A program made the translations under genes and the position numbers. From contig NC_065571.1 in NCBI RefSeq assembly GCF_937616625.2, positions 33,069,879 to 33,133,878 of the forward strand: DNA of 64,000 bases, given 5' to 3'. Below, in pieces: positions 1 to 11,374 of the stretch; position 1 is the first letter of the stretch; every line of letters starts with the position of its first letter. The notes beneath the pieces are model-generated. The model worked only from the letters and a program-made list of their open reading frames with translations, was not told the DNA's origin and ran no database searches. Origin of the DNA: Mercurialis annua. Taxonomy: Eukaryota > Streptophyta > Magnoliopsida > Malpighiales > Euphorbiaceae.

Positions 1-109
1 TACATGTGTAACATACAAGATAAAAAACAAGGCTTAATCAAGGTGTCTCAATGCAAGAACCAATCTGAAATCAAGTAAAAACATAACGAGAAGAATACGG
101 GGTATTACA
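1..109 (-). mobile_element. Start of a gypsy-type 3' LTR, cut by the window edge
   Basis: Read on the minus strand, an LTR begins at position 109 with TGTAATACCCC, the same start as the solo LTR at 11375 and the long LTRs at 47513 and 55253. Positions 110 onward, just outside it, read on the minus strand as a purine-rich tract next to a GAGGACGA motif, the arrangement at the 3' end of the internal region of many plant Ty3/gypsy elements. Only the first 109 bp of the LTR is visible, so family and length are unknown. Confidence 0.6.
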
Positions 110-1057
110 TTCTCCCAAACTTAAAAACAAAATCGTCCTCGATTTTTAACACAAAATATAAATGCACAAAACAACGAAATAAACAGACAAGGAATAATTC
201 CAACGTATCATAAGGATAGAAAATATAGCAATTCTGCATAATGAGCTCTGTCTCCTAAGTACACTCCTCAACCGAATGACCAACTCAATTGAAACCAAAG
301 GATATTTTAAAATCCCAACTGGTAAAGATCATGCATATATAACAACTCGACACCAAGTCTCCCATATCAAAAACATTTAAATAACCTGTTATAGCAAACG
401 AACGACCAAGTCTAATATATCGACTAGATATGACTCTCCACAAGACGAACAACCTTAATGAATCAGAATCACGATATCACAAACACTCCAAGAGTATACC
501 AATTTAACTCATGATAACCAAATTTCCAAAATGTTAAACAACAAACCATCCAGAAAGACTCTCCCAATCCTTCGAAAGTATAAAGCCTACAACTACCTAC
601 GGTAACTAAACATTGACCACATCCTACATTTACACAAACTTAATATCACGTGGCACAAAAAAAGGTTTAACAACCGATAAAAACAATATCTAAACAATTC
701 ATAATCATATCATCAATCAAAAAAATCGAGCAACCAACCGTAGTTGGCGAAACCTATTAACCACGATCCTCGAACCTCGAATCAGCTAACTCATATAATC
801 AAACCAAACTGAAATTCTCAAAATCAATCCACCAAATATAAATGTAACCTCGCAAACGAAAGATCATCTAAATCAAATTCACCATTAACAGGGTCATTGG
901 TTATGCTCAAGTCAAACTTACATTTAAACCGTTCAATTGATAAAAAATTTATACTCTTTAAATCAAACTTGCTAAATTTTTTTATTCTTTTCTCAAAATG
1001 GGAAAAAATATTTTGTAATGAAAACCACCTCATTCACACAACTCTATATGAGTAAAT
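110..1057 (-). mobile_element. 3' internal (non-coding) part of a gypsy-type element
   Basis: This AT-rich unique sequence lies between the LTR start at 109 and the first satellite monomer near 1058. It should be the untranslated 3' end of the same minus-strand element. I see no credible coding sequence; a 69-codon open frame at 824-1033 has no recognisable domain. The element is cut off at the satellite boundary, so its 5' part and its other LTR are missing here. The assignment rests on the purine-rich tract and GAGGACGA context at 110-150. Confidence 0.45.
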
Positions 1058-1524
1058 TTAAACATTTACTTTTGTTTCGTAACGTTTGTAAACGTTTCAC
1101 TTCAATCGCTAAAAAGGTGAAATGTTTGGATTTGTTTCGTAACGTTTGTAAATGTTTAGATTTGTTTTGTAACGTTTGTAAATGTTTGGCTTATATTGCT
1201 AAATAGGTGCAACGTTTGGATTTGTTTCGAAATGTTTGTAAATGTTTGACTTAAATAGCTAAAAAGGTGAAATGTTTGGTTTTGTTGCTTAACGCTTGTA
1301 AACGTTTGGCTTCAATCGATAAAAAGGTAAAACGTTTGGATTTGTTTTGTAACGTTTGTAAACGTTTGGCTTAAATTGCTAAAAAGGTGAAACGCTTGGT
1401 TTTGTTTCGTAATGTTTGTAAACGTTTGGCTTAAATAGCTATAAATAGTGAAACGTTTGGATTTGTTTGGTAACGTTTTAAACGTTAGGTTTTGTTTTGT
1501 AACGTTTTAAATCACTAAAAAGTT
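1058..1524 (+). repeat. 60-bp satellite, orientation A, short block
   Basis: About eight degenerate monomers carry the sub-motifs GGATTTGTTTCGTAACG, TTTGTAAACGTTTGGCTTAA and CGCTAAAAAGGTGAAACG in that order on the plus strand. Boundary monomers are diverged. The left edge abuts the truncated retroelement and the right edge meets the inverted array at an AAACGTTT palindrome. It has the same orientation as the large array from 18123 onward. Confidence 0.9.
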
Positions 1525-1532
1525 AAACGTTT
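1525..1532. other. Satellite orientation switch A to B
   Basis: To the left the monomers read A (CACTAAAAAGTTAAACG); to the right they read B (TTTACAAACGTTACG). The switch falls on AAACGTTT, an 8-bp palindrome present in both orientations of the monomer, so the exact breakpoint is hidden within it. Confidence 0.8.
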
Positions 1533-4500
1533 ACAAACGTTACGAAACAAATCCAAACGCGTCCCCTTTTTGGCGTTTTAAGCCAAACGTTTCACCTTTT
1601 TAGTGATTTAAGCCAAACGTTTACAAACGTTATAAAACAAATCCAAACGTTTCACCTTTTCTGCGATTTAAGCCAAACCTTTACAAACGTTACGAAACAA
1701 ATCCAAACGTTTCACTATTTTAGCGATTGAAGCCAAACATTTACAAATATTACGAAACAAATCATAACGTTACAAAACAAATCCAAACGTTTCCCCTTTT
1801 TAGCAATTTAAGCCAAACGTTTACAAACGTTACAAAAAAAATTTAAATGTTTCACCTTTTTAGCGAGTTAAGCCAAACGTTTACAAACGTTACGAAACAA
1901 ATCCAAATGATTCACCTTTTTAGCAATTTAAATCCAAACGTTTACAAACATTGCAAAGTAAAACCAGCGTTTCACCTTTTTAGGAATTTAAACCAAATGT
2001 TTATAAACGTAACGAAACAAATCCAAGTGTTTCACCTTTTTAGCAAATTAAGCCAAACGTTTACAAACGTTACGAAACAAATTCAAGTGTTTCACCTTTT
2101 TAGCAATTTAAGCCAAACGTTTACAAACGTTATGAAACAAATCCAAGTGTTTCACATTTTTAGGGATTTAAGCCAAACGTTTACAACGCTACGAAACAAA
2201 TCCAAACGTTTCACCTTTTTACCGATATAAGTCAAACATTTACAAACGCTACGAAACAAATCCAAATGTTTCACCTTTTTAGCGATTATAGTCAAACGTG
2301 TACAAACTTTGTGAAACAAATCCAAACGTTTCTCCTTTTTAGCGATTTAAGCCAAACGTTTACAAACGTTACGAAACAAAACCAAATGTTTAAAACGTTA
2401 CAAATCAAATCCAACTGTTTCACCTTTTTCGCGATTAAAGCCAAACGTTTACAAATGTTACGAAACAAAGCAAAACATTTACAAACGTTACGAAACAAAT
2501 CCAAGTGTTTCACCTTTTTAGCAATTTAACCTAAACATTTACAAAGGTTATGAAATATCCAAATGTTTCATCTTTTTTGCAATTTTAGCCAAACGTTTAC
2601 AAACGTTACAAAACAAATCCAAACGTTTCACCTTTTAAGCAATTTAAGCCAAACATTTACAAAGGTTATGAAACAAATCCAAATGTTTCACCTTTTTAGC
2701 AATTTGAGCCAAACGTTTACAAATGTTACGAATCAAATCCAAGCGTTTCACCTTTTTAGCAAATTAAGCTAAACGTATACAAACGTTACGAAACAAATCC
2801 AAACGTTTCACCTGTTTAGAGATTGAAGCCAAACGTTTACAAATGTTACAAAAAAAATCCAAACATTTCCCCATTATAGAAATTTAAGCCAAACGTTTAC
2901 AAACATTACGAGACAAATCCAAACGTTACACCTTTTTAGCGATTTAAGCCAAATTTTTACAAACATTACGAAACAAATCCAAACGTTTCCCCATTTTAGC
3001 GATTTAAGCCAAACGTTTACAAACATTACGAAATAAATCCAAATGTTTCACCTTTTTAAAAATTTAAACCAAACATTTACAAACGTTAAGAAACAAAACC
3101 AAATGTTTAAAACGTTACGAAACAAATCCAAACATTTCGCATTTTTAGCAATTTAAGCCAAACATTTGCAAACGTTACGGAACAAAACCAAACGTTTCAT
3201 ATTTTTTGCGATTTAAGCCAAACGTTTACAAACGTTACATAACAAATCCAAGCGTTTCACCTTTTTAGCGATTAAGCCAAATGTTTGCAAAAGTTACGAA
3301 AATTCAAACGTGTCACCTTTTTAGCGTTTTAAACCAAATGTTAAAAACGTTACGAAATAAATCCAAAGGTTTACAAACATTACAGAACATAAACAAACAT
3401 TTCACATTTTTAGCAATTTAAGCCAAACGTTTACAAACGTTACGAAACAAATCCAAACGTTTCCAATTTTTAGCGATTGAAGCCAAACGTTACCAAACGT
3501 TACGATAAAAATCCAAACGTTTCCCCATTTTAGGGATTTATGCCAAATGTTTACAAATGTTACGTAACAAATCCAGACGTTTCACCTTTTTAGCGAATTA
3601 AGCCAAACGTTTACAAACGTTACGTAACAAATCCAAACGTTTATATACATTACGAAACAAAAATAAGCTTTTCACATTTTTAGCAATTTAAGCCAAACGT
3701 TTACAAACGTTACGAAACAAATCCAAACATTTCACCTTTTTAGCGGCTGAAGCCAAACGTTTACAAACGTTAAGAAACAAATCTAAACATTTCCCCATTT
3801 TAGAGATTTAATCCAAACATTTATAAACGTTAGCAAAACAAAACCAAACTTTTACAAACGTTACGAAACAAATCCAAATGTTTACAAACGTTATAAAATA
3901 AATCAAAACGTTTGCCCATTTTAACGATTTAAGCCAAAAGTTTACAAACGTTACGAAGCAAATCCAAACGTTTCACTTTTTTAGCGATTTAAGCCGAACG
4001 TTTACAAACGTTAGAAACAAATCCAAACGTTTCACCATTTTAGCTATTTAAGCCGAACGTTTACAAACGTTACGAAACAAATCCAAACATTTCCCCATTT
4101 TAGAGATTGAAGCCGAACGTTTACAAACGCTACGAAACAAATCCAAACATTTCCCCTTATTAGCGATTTAAGACAAACGTTTACAAACGTTACGAAACAA
4201 ATCCGAACGTCTCACCTTTTTAGCGATTGAAGCCCAACGTTTACAAATAATACAAAACAAATCCAAACTTTTCACCTTTTAAGCAATTTAAACCAAACAT
4301 TTACAAACGGTACGAAATAAATCCAAACATTTCACCTTTTTAGCTATTTAAGCAAAACGTTTAGAAACGTTACAAATCAAAACAAAACGTTTAAAACGTT
4401 ACGAAACAAATCCAAACGTTTTAGCTTTTTGGCAATTTAAATCAAATGTTTACAAAAGTTACGAAACAAATCCCAACGTTTTCCCTTTTTAGCGATTTAA

Positions 4501-6035
4501 GCCGAACGTTTACAAATATTACGAAACAAAATAAAATGTTTCACGTTTTTAGCTATTTAAGCCAAACGTTAACAAACGTTAGGAAATAAATCCAAACGAT
4601 TCACCTTTTTAGCTATTAAGCCAAATGTTTACAAACGCTACGAAACCAAATGTTTCACATTTTTAGAGATTTAAGCCAAACATTTACAGAAGTTACAAAA
4701 CAAATCCAAACGTTTCCCCTTCATAGCAATTTAAGCCAAACGTTTACAAACGCTACAAAGGAAATCCAAACATTTCACCTTTTTAGCAATTTAAATTTAA
4801 ACGTTTCACCTTTTTCGCGATTTAAGCCAAGAATTTACAAACATTACGAAACATATCCAAACGTTTCCCCTTTATTAGCGATATAAGGCAAAAGTTTAAC
4901 CTTTTTAGCGATTTAAGTCAAACGTTAACAAAAGATTCGAAACAAATCCAAACGTTTCACCTTTTTGGCGATTTAAGCAAAACGTTTACAAACGTTACGA
5001 AACAAATCCAAGCGTTTCACGTTTTTAGCAATATAAGCCAAACATTAACAAATGTTACGAAACAAATCAAAACGTTTCACCTTTTTAGCGATTGAAGCCA
5101 AACTTTTTAAAAATATTACGAAATAAATCCAAACGTTTCACCTTTTTAGGTAATTAATCCAAACGTTTACAAACGTTACAGAACAAATCCAAACGTTTCA
5201 CCTTTTTACGAATTAAGCCAAACATTTCCCCTTTTTAGCGATTTAAGCCACACGTTTCACCTTTTTATCGATTTAAGCCAAATGTTTACAAACAATACGA
5301 AACAAATCCAAAAGCTTCACCTTTTTAGCGATTTAAGCCAAACGTTTACAAACGTTACGAAACTAATCCAAACATTTAAAACGTTACGAAACCCTATTTA
5401 GCAATTCAAGCAAAACGTTTATAAACGTTACGAAACAAATCCAAACGTTTCACCTTTTTAGAGATTTAAAACAAACGTTTACAAACGTAACGAAACAGAT
5501 CCAAACGTTTCCCCTTTTTAGCGATTTAAGCCAAGCGTTTACAAACGTTACGAAAAAATTCAAGCGTTTCACCTTTTTAGCGATTTAAGCCGAACGTTTA
5601 AAAACGTTATGAAAAAATTCAAATGTTTCACCTTTTTAGCGATTTAATCCAAACGTTTACAAATACGAAACAAATCCAAACGTTTCATATTTTTAGCGAT
5701 TTAAGCCAAACGTTTACAAACATTACGAAACAAAACAGGACGTTTCACCTTTTTTGCGATTTAAGCCAAACTTTTACAAACATTATGAAACAAAACCAAA
5801 AGTTTAAAACGTTACGATACAAATCCAAGCGTTTCACCTTTTTTGCAATATAAGCCAAACATTTATGAATGTTGCGAAACAAATCTAAACGTTTTACCTA
5901 TTTAGAAATTTAAGCCGAACGTTTACAAACGTTACGAAACCAATCCAAGCATTTCACCTGTTTAGCAATTTAAGCCAAATATTTACAAACGTTATGAAGT
6001 AAATCAAAACGTTTCACCTTTTTAGCGATTTAAGC

Positions 6036-6955
6036 CAAACGTTTCCAAACGTTACAATACAAAGGCAAACGTTTCCAAACGTTCAGAAACAAATCTTAGC
6101 GTCTCACATTTTTAGCAATTTAAGCCAAACATTTACAAAGATTCAGAAACAAGTCCAAATGTTTCCCCTTTTTAGCAATTTGCGCCAAACGTTTACAAAC
6201 GTTACGAAAAAAATCAAATGTTTCATCTTTTTAGAGATTTAAAACAAATGTTTACAAACGTAACGAAACAGATCCAAACGTTTCACCTTTTAAGCCAAAC
6301 GTTTCACCTTTTTAGCGATTTAAGCCAAACGTTTACAAACGTTACGAAACAAATCCAAACGTTTCCCCTTTTTAGCGATTTAAGCCAAACGTTTACAAAC
6401 GTTACGAAACAAATCCAAACATATCACCTTATTAGCGATTTAAGCCAAACGTTACGAAACAAAACCAAACTCTTAAAACGTTACGAAATAAATCCAAACG
6501 TTTCCTCTTTTTAGCGATTTAAGCCAAACGTTTACAAACATTACTAAACAAAACAAGTGTTTCACCTTATTGGAAATTTATGTCAAACATTTACTAACAT
6601 TACAAAACAAATCCAAGCGTTTTACCTATTTAGCAATTTAAGCCGAACGTTTACAAACGTTACGAAACAAATCCAAGCGTTTCACCCGTTTAGCAATTTA
6701 AGCCAAACGTTTACAAACGTTATGAAACAAATCCAAACGTTTCACCTTTTTAGCGATTTAAGCCAAACATTTACAAACGTTACAATACAAAGGAAAACGT
6801 TTCCAAACGTTCATAAACAAATCCTAGCGTTTAACATTTTTAGCAATTTAAGCCAAACATTTACAAAGATTCTGAAACAAGTCCAAATGTTTCCCCTTTT
6901 TAGCAATTTGAGCCAAACGTTTACAAACATTACGAAACAAATCAAACGTTTCCCT
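6036..6955 (-). repeat. Higher-order duplication, period about 0.73 kb
   Basis: A distinctive run of variant monomers near 6036-6226 (double TTTCCAAACG, then AAAGATTC and AAACAAGTCC) recurs at about 6763-6955 with a few substitutions. The offset is about 728 bp, or twelve monomers. The second copy is interrupted by the LTR that begins at 6956. Confidence 0.65.
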
Positions 6956-8294
6956 TGTTAGTAGTATATGACCTAGGGCCATTTGATCATGTATATTTGT
7001 AGAATTAATCCCAATGGCAAAGATATATATGTTTTATTTGAAGTAAGTGTCTCATCAACTAAGTGTTCATTTATTACGTATTGTCCTTATCACATTGTGA
7101 TAGAATCAATTCTTAAGGTGTTAAGAATATGAGTGACAGATTCTATTATACAAGTGATCTAAATAACAGTTCACGATCGATGGGATCCTACGAATAAGGC
7201 CATCGCATTATCCTAGAAAGATTGTCACCTCTGTTTATTCTCCTGATAAGTAAAGAGTTACTAATTATAGGAAGTAGTGAGTCTCATACTACTTGATGTG
7301 GATCAGAATAAACATGTGGACAATGAAGGTGTTGAGTGAGTCGAACAAGTGACGCTAGATTACGTATGCATGGTAATTCATTAAAGTCAATTTAATGTCA
7401 TCTAGTTCATAATTGTACATATGTCCTTTGACTTGCGGTGACACTATCTTGTATATAGGTGATTAGAGTTTGATACTCCTTAACCCTAGATCTTTCATGA
7501 GCTAGGGCCGCGGGATGTGTTGGCTCTAATTAGTTGTATATGGATATAGGGGTTTAACCAAGAAAGAATTCATCACTCTGGATGAACGGAGACAAGATTC
7601 TATGCTATCTCGAATTGTTCTTGATGGATGATAAAACCTACGCAGGTGTATATGACTTACATAGAAAGTTGTTTCTAGTGGAAGTCATATTTATCAAGAA
7701 TTAGAACTGAGAAATGAGGTCATATAATCAAGACATACAGTGTTTGACTTAACCGTGACACTAGTCGAGATTGGAATCTTAGATGAAGGGAATTTTGAGT
7801 GTACGGTAATTATGAACATTGGTTCATTAAGAATGCATTGAAACATTCATCTCTATTTAGGGGTCGTGATATGTTGCTAGACGTCAATCTTGATCTACGA
7901 GAATTAATAATTAAATGGGATTTAATTATTTAATATAAGAAAGGCTTTTCTTATGACTCTCGTTGCCATATAGATGTGAACCTAGTTAGTCACACACAAT
8001 AGAGTGTGCAACCGATTGAGTTTACGAAAGATCAATTTCATATGGATACTAGCATATCTCGGAAATTAATCTAAGATGAAAAACAAGGACAAATTAGGGA
8101 CTAATTTGTAAGAGTTAGAAATTAGTAGGAACCTAATTGTACTATGTCCAAGTTAATTAGGGATTAATTTATTATAGTTATAAATTAGTAGGAACCTAAT
8201 TATATTTTAACCAAGTTTTATGATTAAAAGGCTTAAGTAATTAATTAGTGTAATTAATGATAATTAAATCATTAATCATAAGCTAATGGAATGA

Positions 8295-8389
8295 TGATGT
8301 CATGGTGATGATGTAATGAGATAAGCTTATGTCATATATGTGATGTCATATGATGACATCACCTATATGATGTCACCTATGTGATGTCA
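8295..8389 (+). promoter_or_regulatory. Cluster of five TGATGTCA palindrome-like boxes in U3
   Basis: TGATGTCA occurs at 8295, 8341, 8368 and 8382 and in reverse (TGACATCA) at 8354. The last lies about 90 bp upstream of the TATA box. The box is one base from TGACGTCA, the site bound by CRE/TGA-type bZIP factors. This is sequence resemblance only; factor binding is inferred. Confidence 0.45.
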
Positions 8390-8481
8390 CCACATGAAAG
8401 GTTTCATGTGGTGGCAACACCTTTACTTGGTGTGTGACACCTAACATGCAAGGTGTTGCATTCTTAAGACATGCTCTAGCC

Positions 8482-8489
8482 TATAAATA
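8482..8489 (+). promoter_or_regulatory. TATA box of the 6956-8947 LTR
   Basis: TATAAATA stands in a GC-richer context just downstream of the TGATGTCA cluster. Transcription would start some 30 bp downstream, in the ACAACACACATCTCAC region. Confidence 0.6.
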
Positions 8490-8947
8490 GAGCATGTCCT
8501 TGCTCATTTCAATAAACCACACAACACACATCTCACTACAAAGTTGTAGAGAGAGAATGCACTTGAAGGAGTTCAAGTAGTAATCAATCACGGGAAAAAC
8601 TTGGCGACGTTTTTCATACATCTAAGTAAGGTCGTAATCGCGGCGAGAGTTTGAGCTTAGGGCTGCTCGGCAAGAGAAACTCTTGCAGGATTACTTCAAG
8701 GCGAGGATTCAATCGGACGCATACTCGTGTGGATGAGCTTGAGGTCGCCGTACTTTCGGGACTACAAGAATCGTTGGAGAATCGACATAGGTATTCTTCT
8801 TACGATTCCTAGATGCGTGCTTTAATTACTAAATGATATGAGGATCCATTTGTGTTTGATATGATCAACTTCAGGATTCGGATTGTTGGAATTTCGATTT
8901 TGAATTGAAATATACGATTCGAACCCGCGCGTCCCGCTGCGCCAACA

Positions 8948-9205
8948 GTGATATCAGAGCCACCGTATCATCGAGTATTAACGCTTTACGATTGAATACA
9001 TGTATAAATAAATCATGGACTTAGGAATTATTATTGGGCATGTAATTTATAATTCCGAGGGCTTAATTTTTTTTTTCAAAGCGAACAAACGCTATTGTGA
9101 TATTAATTACATTTGATTAAATTTTGTCTAGGAGATTGATACTTAAGTGGTCCGCTCGTGACCCTCCAATCTATCCTGGAAATTTTTCTAATGTGATCAT
9201 TTAAC
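8948..9205 (+). mobile_element. Primer-binding site and short internal stub
   Basis: Directly after the LTR, positions 8949-8961 read TGATATCAGAGCC, which differs by one base (G to A) from the TGGTATCAGAGCC complement of initiator-Met tRNA used as primer by most plant LTR elements. About 250 bp of untranslated leader follow. Near 9206 the sequence changes to one matching the solo LTR at about 12035, so the rest of the element is lost. There is no gene here. Confidence 0.65.
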
Positions 9206-9817
9206 AAGTTTATGGGCTGTTTTATGGGCGATGAACGAATTTGATGATTTTAACTTATATTAGTGTTTTAATGAAAAACGAGGATACAGGTTTTGTCGGA
9301 AATAATGTTTATAGGGTGTCGGAAGTTATAGGAATCGACGGGACGCCCGGAAACAAAGTTTCCAGGAGCTGTGTGCGCATCGCACACGGTGTGCGATTGC
9401 ACACCGGTGGTGTGCGAACGCACACTGGTGTGCGGAATCACACCCATGGTGTGCGAATGCACACCATTCTGTGCGGGCGCACAGTGCTTTCGCACGCCCG
9501 CACAGTGGGTCCACGAGGACCAAAATGGACTTTTAGCCCTAAATAAACGGGATTTTTAATATTTTCGATATTAGATCCTAAAAACGATTAAGGACCCCAA
9601 TAAATTAAAAAGTGAAGTTTTAGCTCGACGTTTTACGTGAGCTACGATAATGGAAAAAGCTAAGGATAATATATGTTTCTCGAATACGAAAACCAGAGAT
9701 CAATATATCGTGAATACGATAAAGGAATATCGAGTTCACGAATAATATTAAGAATGAAGTATAATCCTAGAATTTTGAGTATTATACGTATTAGAATACG
9801 AGGTTCACGTCTAATTA
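9206..9817 (+). mobile_element. Internal fragment of a gypsy-type LTR
   Basis: This stretch aligns, in the same orientation, with about 12035-12580 inside the solo LTR. Shared landmarks are the ATGAACGAATTTGATGATTT segment, the GTGTGCG hairpin cluster, the AATATTTTCGATATTAGA segment and the AGAATACGAGGTTCACGTCT end. Both LTR ends are absent. The right edge joins satellite at AAAACAAATCC. Open frames of 62-101 codons on both strands come from the hairpin repeats and are not genes. Confidence 0.75.
9371..9507. repeat. Cluster of GTGTGCG / CGCACAC inverted repeats
   Basis: About seven short units each contain TGTGCG, a few bases, then CGCACA or a near variant, so each can fold back on itself. 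The cluster is far more GC-rich than its surroundings. A shorter version with about five units sits at 12201-12302 in the related solo LTR. Confidence 0.75.
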
Positions 9818-11374
9818 CAAAACAAATCCAAACGTTTCACCTTTTTACCATTTTAAGCCAAATGTTTACAAACGTTACGAAACAAATCCTAATTTTTCCC
9901 CTTTTTAGCAATTTAAGCCAAATGTTTACAAACATTACGAAACAAATCCAAACGTTTCACCTTTTTAGAGATTGAAGCTAAACGTTTACAAAATTACGAA
10001 ACAAAGCCAAATGTTTACAAATGTTACGACACAAATCCAAGCGTTCCACGTTTTTAGCAATTTAAGCCAACATTTACAAACGTTATGAAGCAAATCTAAA
10101 CGTTCCACCTTTTTAGTGATTAAAGCCAAATGTTTACAAATTTTTATTTATTGAAGCCAAACGTTTACAAACTTTACAAAACAAATCGAAACGTTTCACC
10201 TTTTTAGCAATTTAAGCCAAACGTTTACAAACGTTATGAAATAGATCCAAATGTTTCACCTTTTTAGCAATTTAAGCAAAACGTTTACAAACGTTACGAA
10301 ACAAATCCAAATGTTTTAGCATTTTAACAATTTAAGCCAAAGGTTTACAAACTTTGCAAAACAAATCCAAACGTTTCACTTTTTTAGCGATTTAAGCCAG
10401 ACGTTTACAAACGTTACGAAACAAATCCAAAAGTTTCCCCATTTTAGCGATTTAAGCCAAATATTTACAAACGTTACGAAACAAATCCAAATGTTTCACC
10501 TTTTTAACGATTTAAGCCAAATGTTTATAAACGCTAAGAAACAAAATCAAACTTTTAAAACATTACGAAACAAATCCAAACGTTTCACAATTTCGGCGAT
10601 TTAAGCCAAACGTTACAATCGTTACGGAACAAAACCAAACTTTTCACAGTTTTAACGATTTAAGCCGTTTACAAACGTTACAAAACAATTCCAAGCTCTT
10701 CACCTTTTTAACGATTTAAGCCAAACGTTTACAAAACATACAAAACAAATCCGAGCGTTTCACCTTTTTAGCAATTTAAGCCACACATTTACAAACGTTA
10801 CGAAACAATCCAAGCGTTTCACCTTTTTAGCGGTTTAAGCCAAATGCTTACAAACGTTACGAAACAAAACCAAACATTTAACCTTTTTAGCGATTTAAGC
10901 CAAATATTTAAAACGTTACGAAATAAATCCAAACGTTTACAAACATTACGGAACAAAAACAAACGTTTCACATTTTTAGCAATTTAAGCAAAACGTTTAC
11001 AAACTTTACGAAATAAATCTAAACGTTTCACCTTTGTAGCGATTGAAGCCAAACGTTTACAAACATTACGAAACAAATCCAAACGATTCCCCATTTAAGC
11101 GATTTAAGCCAAACATTTATAAACGTTACGAAACAAAAGCAAACGTTCACGAACGTTACGAAACAAATCAAAACGTTTACAAACTTTACGAAACAAATCC
11201 AAATGTTTTTCTATTTTAGCGAATTAAGCCAAATATTTACAAACGTTTCGCCTTTTTAGCGATTTAAGCCAAACGTTTACATAAGTTTACAAACAAATCG
11301 TAACGTTTACAAACATTACAGCACAAAAACAAACTTTTCACATATTTACCAATTTAAGCCAAATGTTTACAAAC
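9818..11374 (-). repeat. 60-bp satellite array, orientation B
   Basis: Same monomer and orientation as 1525-6955. It lies between the compound insertion and the solo LTR. Its right half, from about 10240, closely parallels 15160-16150, including the rare AACATTACGG-ACAAAAAC unit at about 10945-10965 and 15863-15885. Confidence 0.93.
11370..11374. repeat. Target-site duplication, left copy (CAAAC)
   Basis: CAAAC precedes the solo LTR and is repeated at 13766-13770. Removing the LTR and one copy restores an intact monomer, TTTACAAACGTTACG. Confidence 0.9.

Larger units (their letters stand above)
1525..6955 (-). repeat. 60-bp satellite array, orientation B (inverted)
   Basis: Continuous tandem monomers of about 60 bp are in reverse orientation, with plus-strand sub-motifs AAACGTTTACAAACG, TTACGAAACAAATCC and TTTCACCTTTTTAGCG. 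Monomer edges keep a near-constant register with the 60-base lines over long stretches (for example 1921-2160 and 3661-4320). Some units are shortened where TTTACAAACG is replaced by TTTAAAACG or where half a unit is lost. Long open frames with a 20-residue period occur but are explained by the period being divisible by three. Confidence 0.95.
6956..8947 (+). mobile_element. Complete LTR (1,992 bp) of a truncated LTR retrotransposon
   Basis: It starts TGTTAG and ends CCAACA, giving the 5'-TG...CA-3' termini of LTRs. It is followed immediately by a primer-binding-like site at 8949. A TATA box (8482-8489) lies about three quarters of the way along, as expected for the U3/R boundary. The start is flush with satellite at 6955. 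The termini resemble those of the copia element at 43451, suggesting Ty1/copia, but no coding region survives to confirm it. No target-site duplication can be tested because the right side of the element is missing. Confidence 0.75.

Noticed and set aside
1525..6955. CRISPR array
   Set aside because: Repeats are contiguous 60-bp satellite units with no unique spacers and no cas genes, in a plant-type genome.
9241..9559. Overlapping frames rich in His/Thr/Cys on both strands
   Set aside because: These are produced by the GTGTGCG/CGCACAC inverted repeats and are disrupted in the related LTR at 12201-12302.
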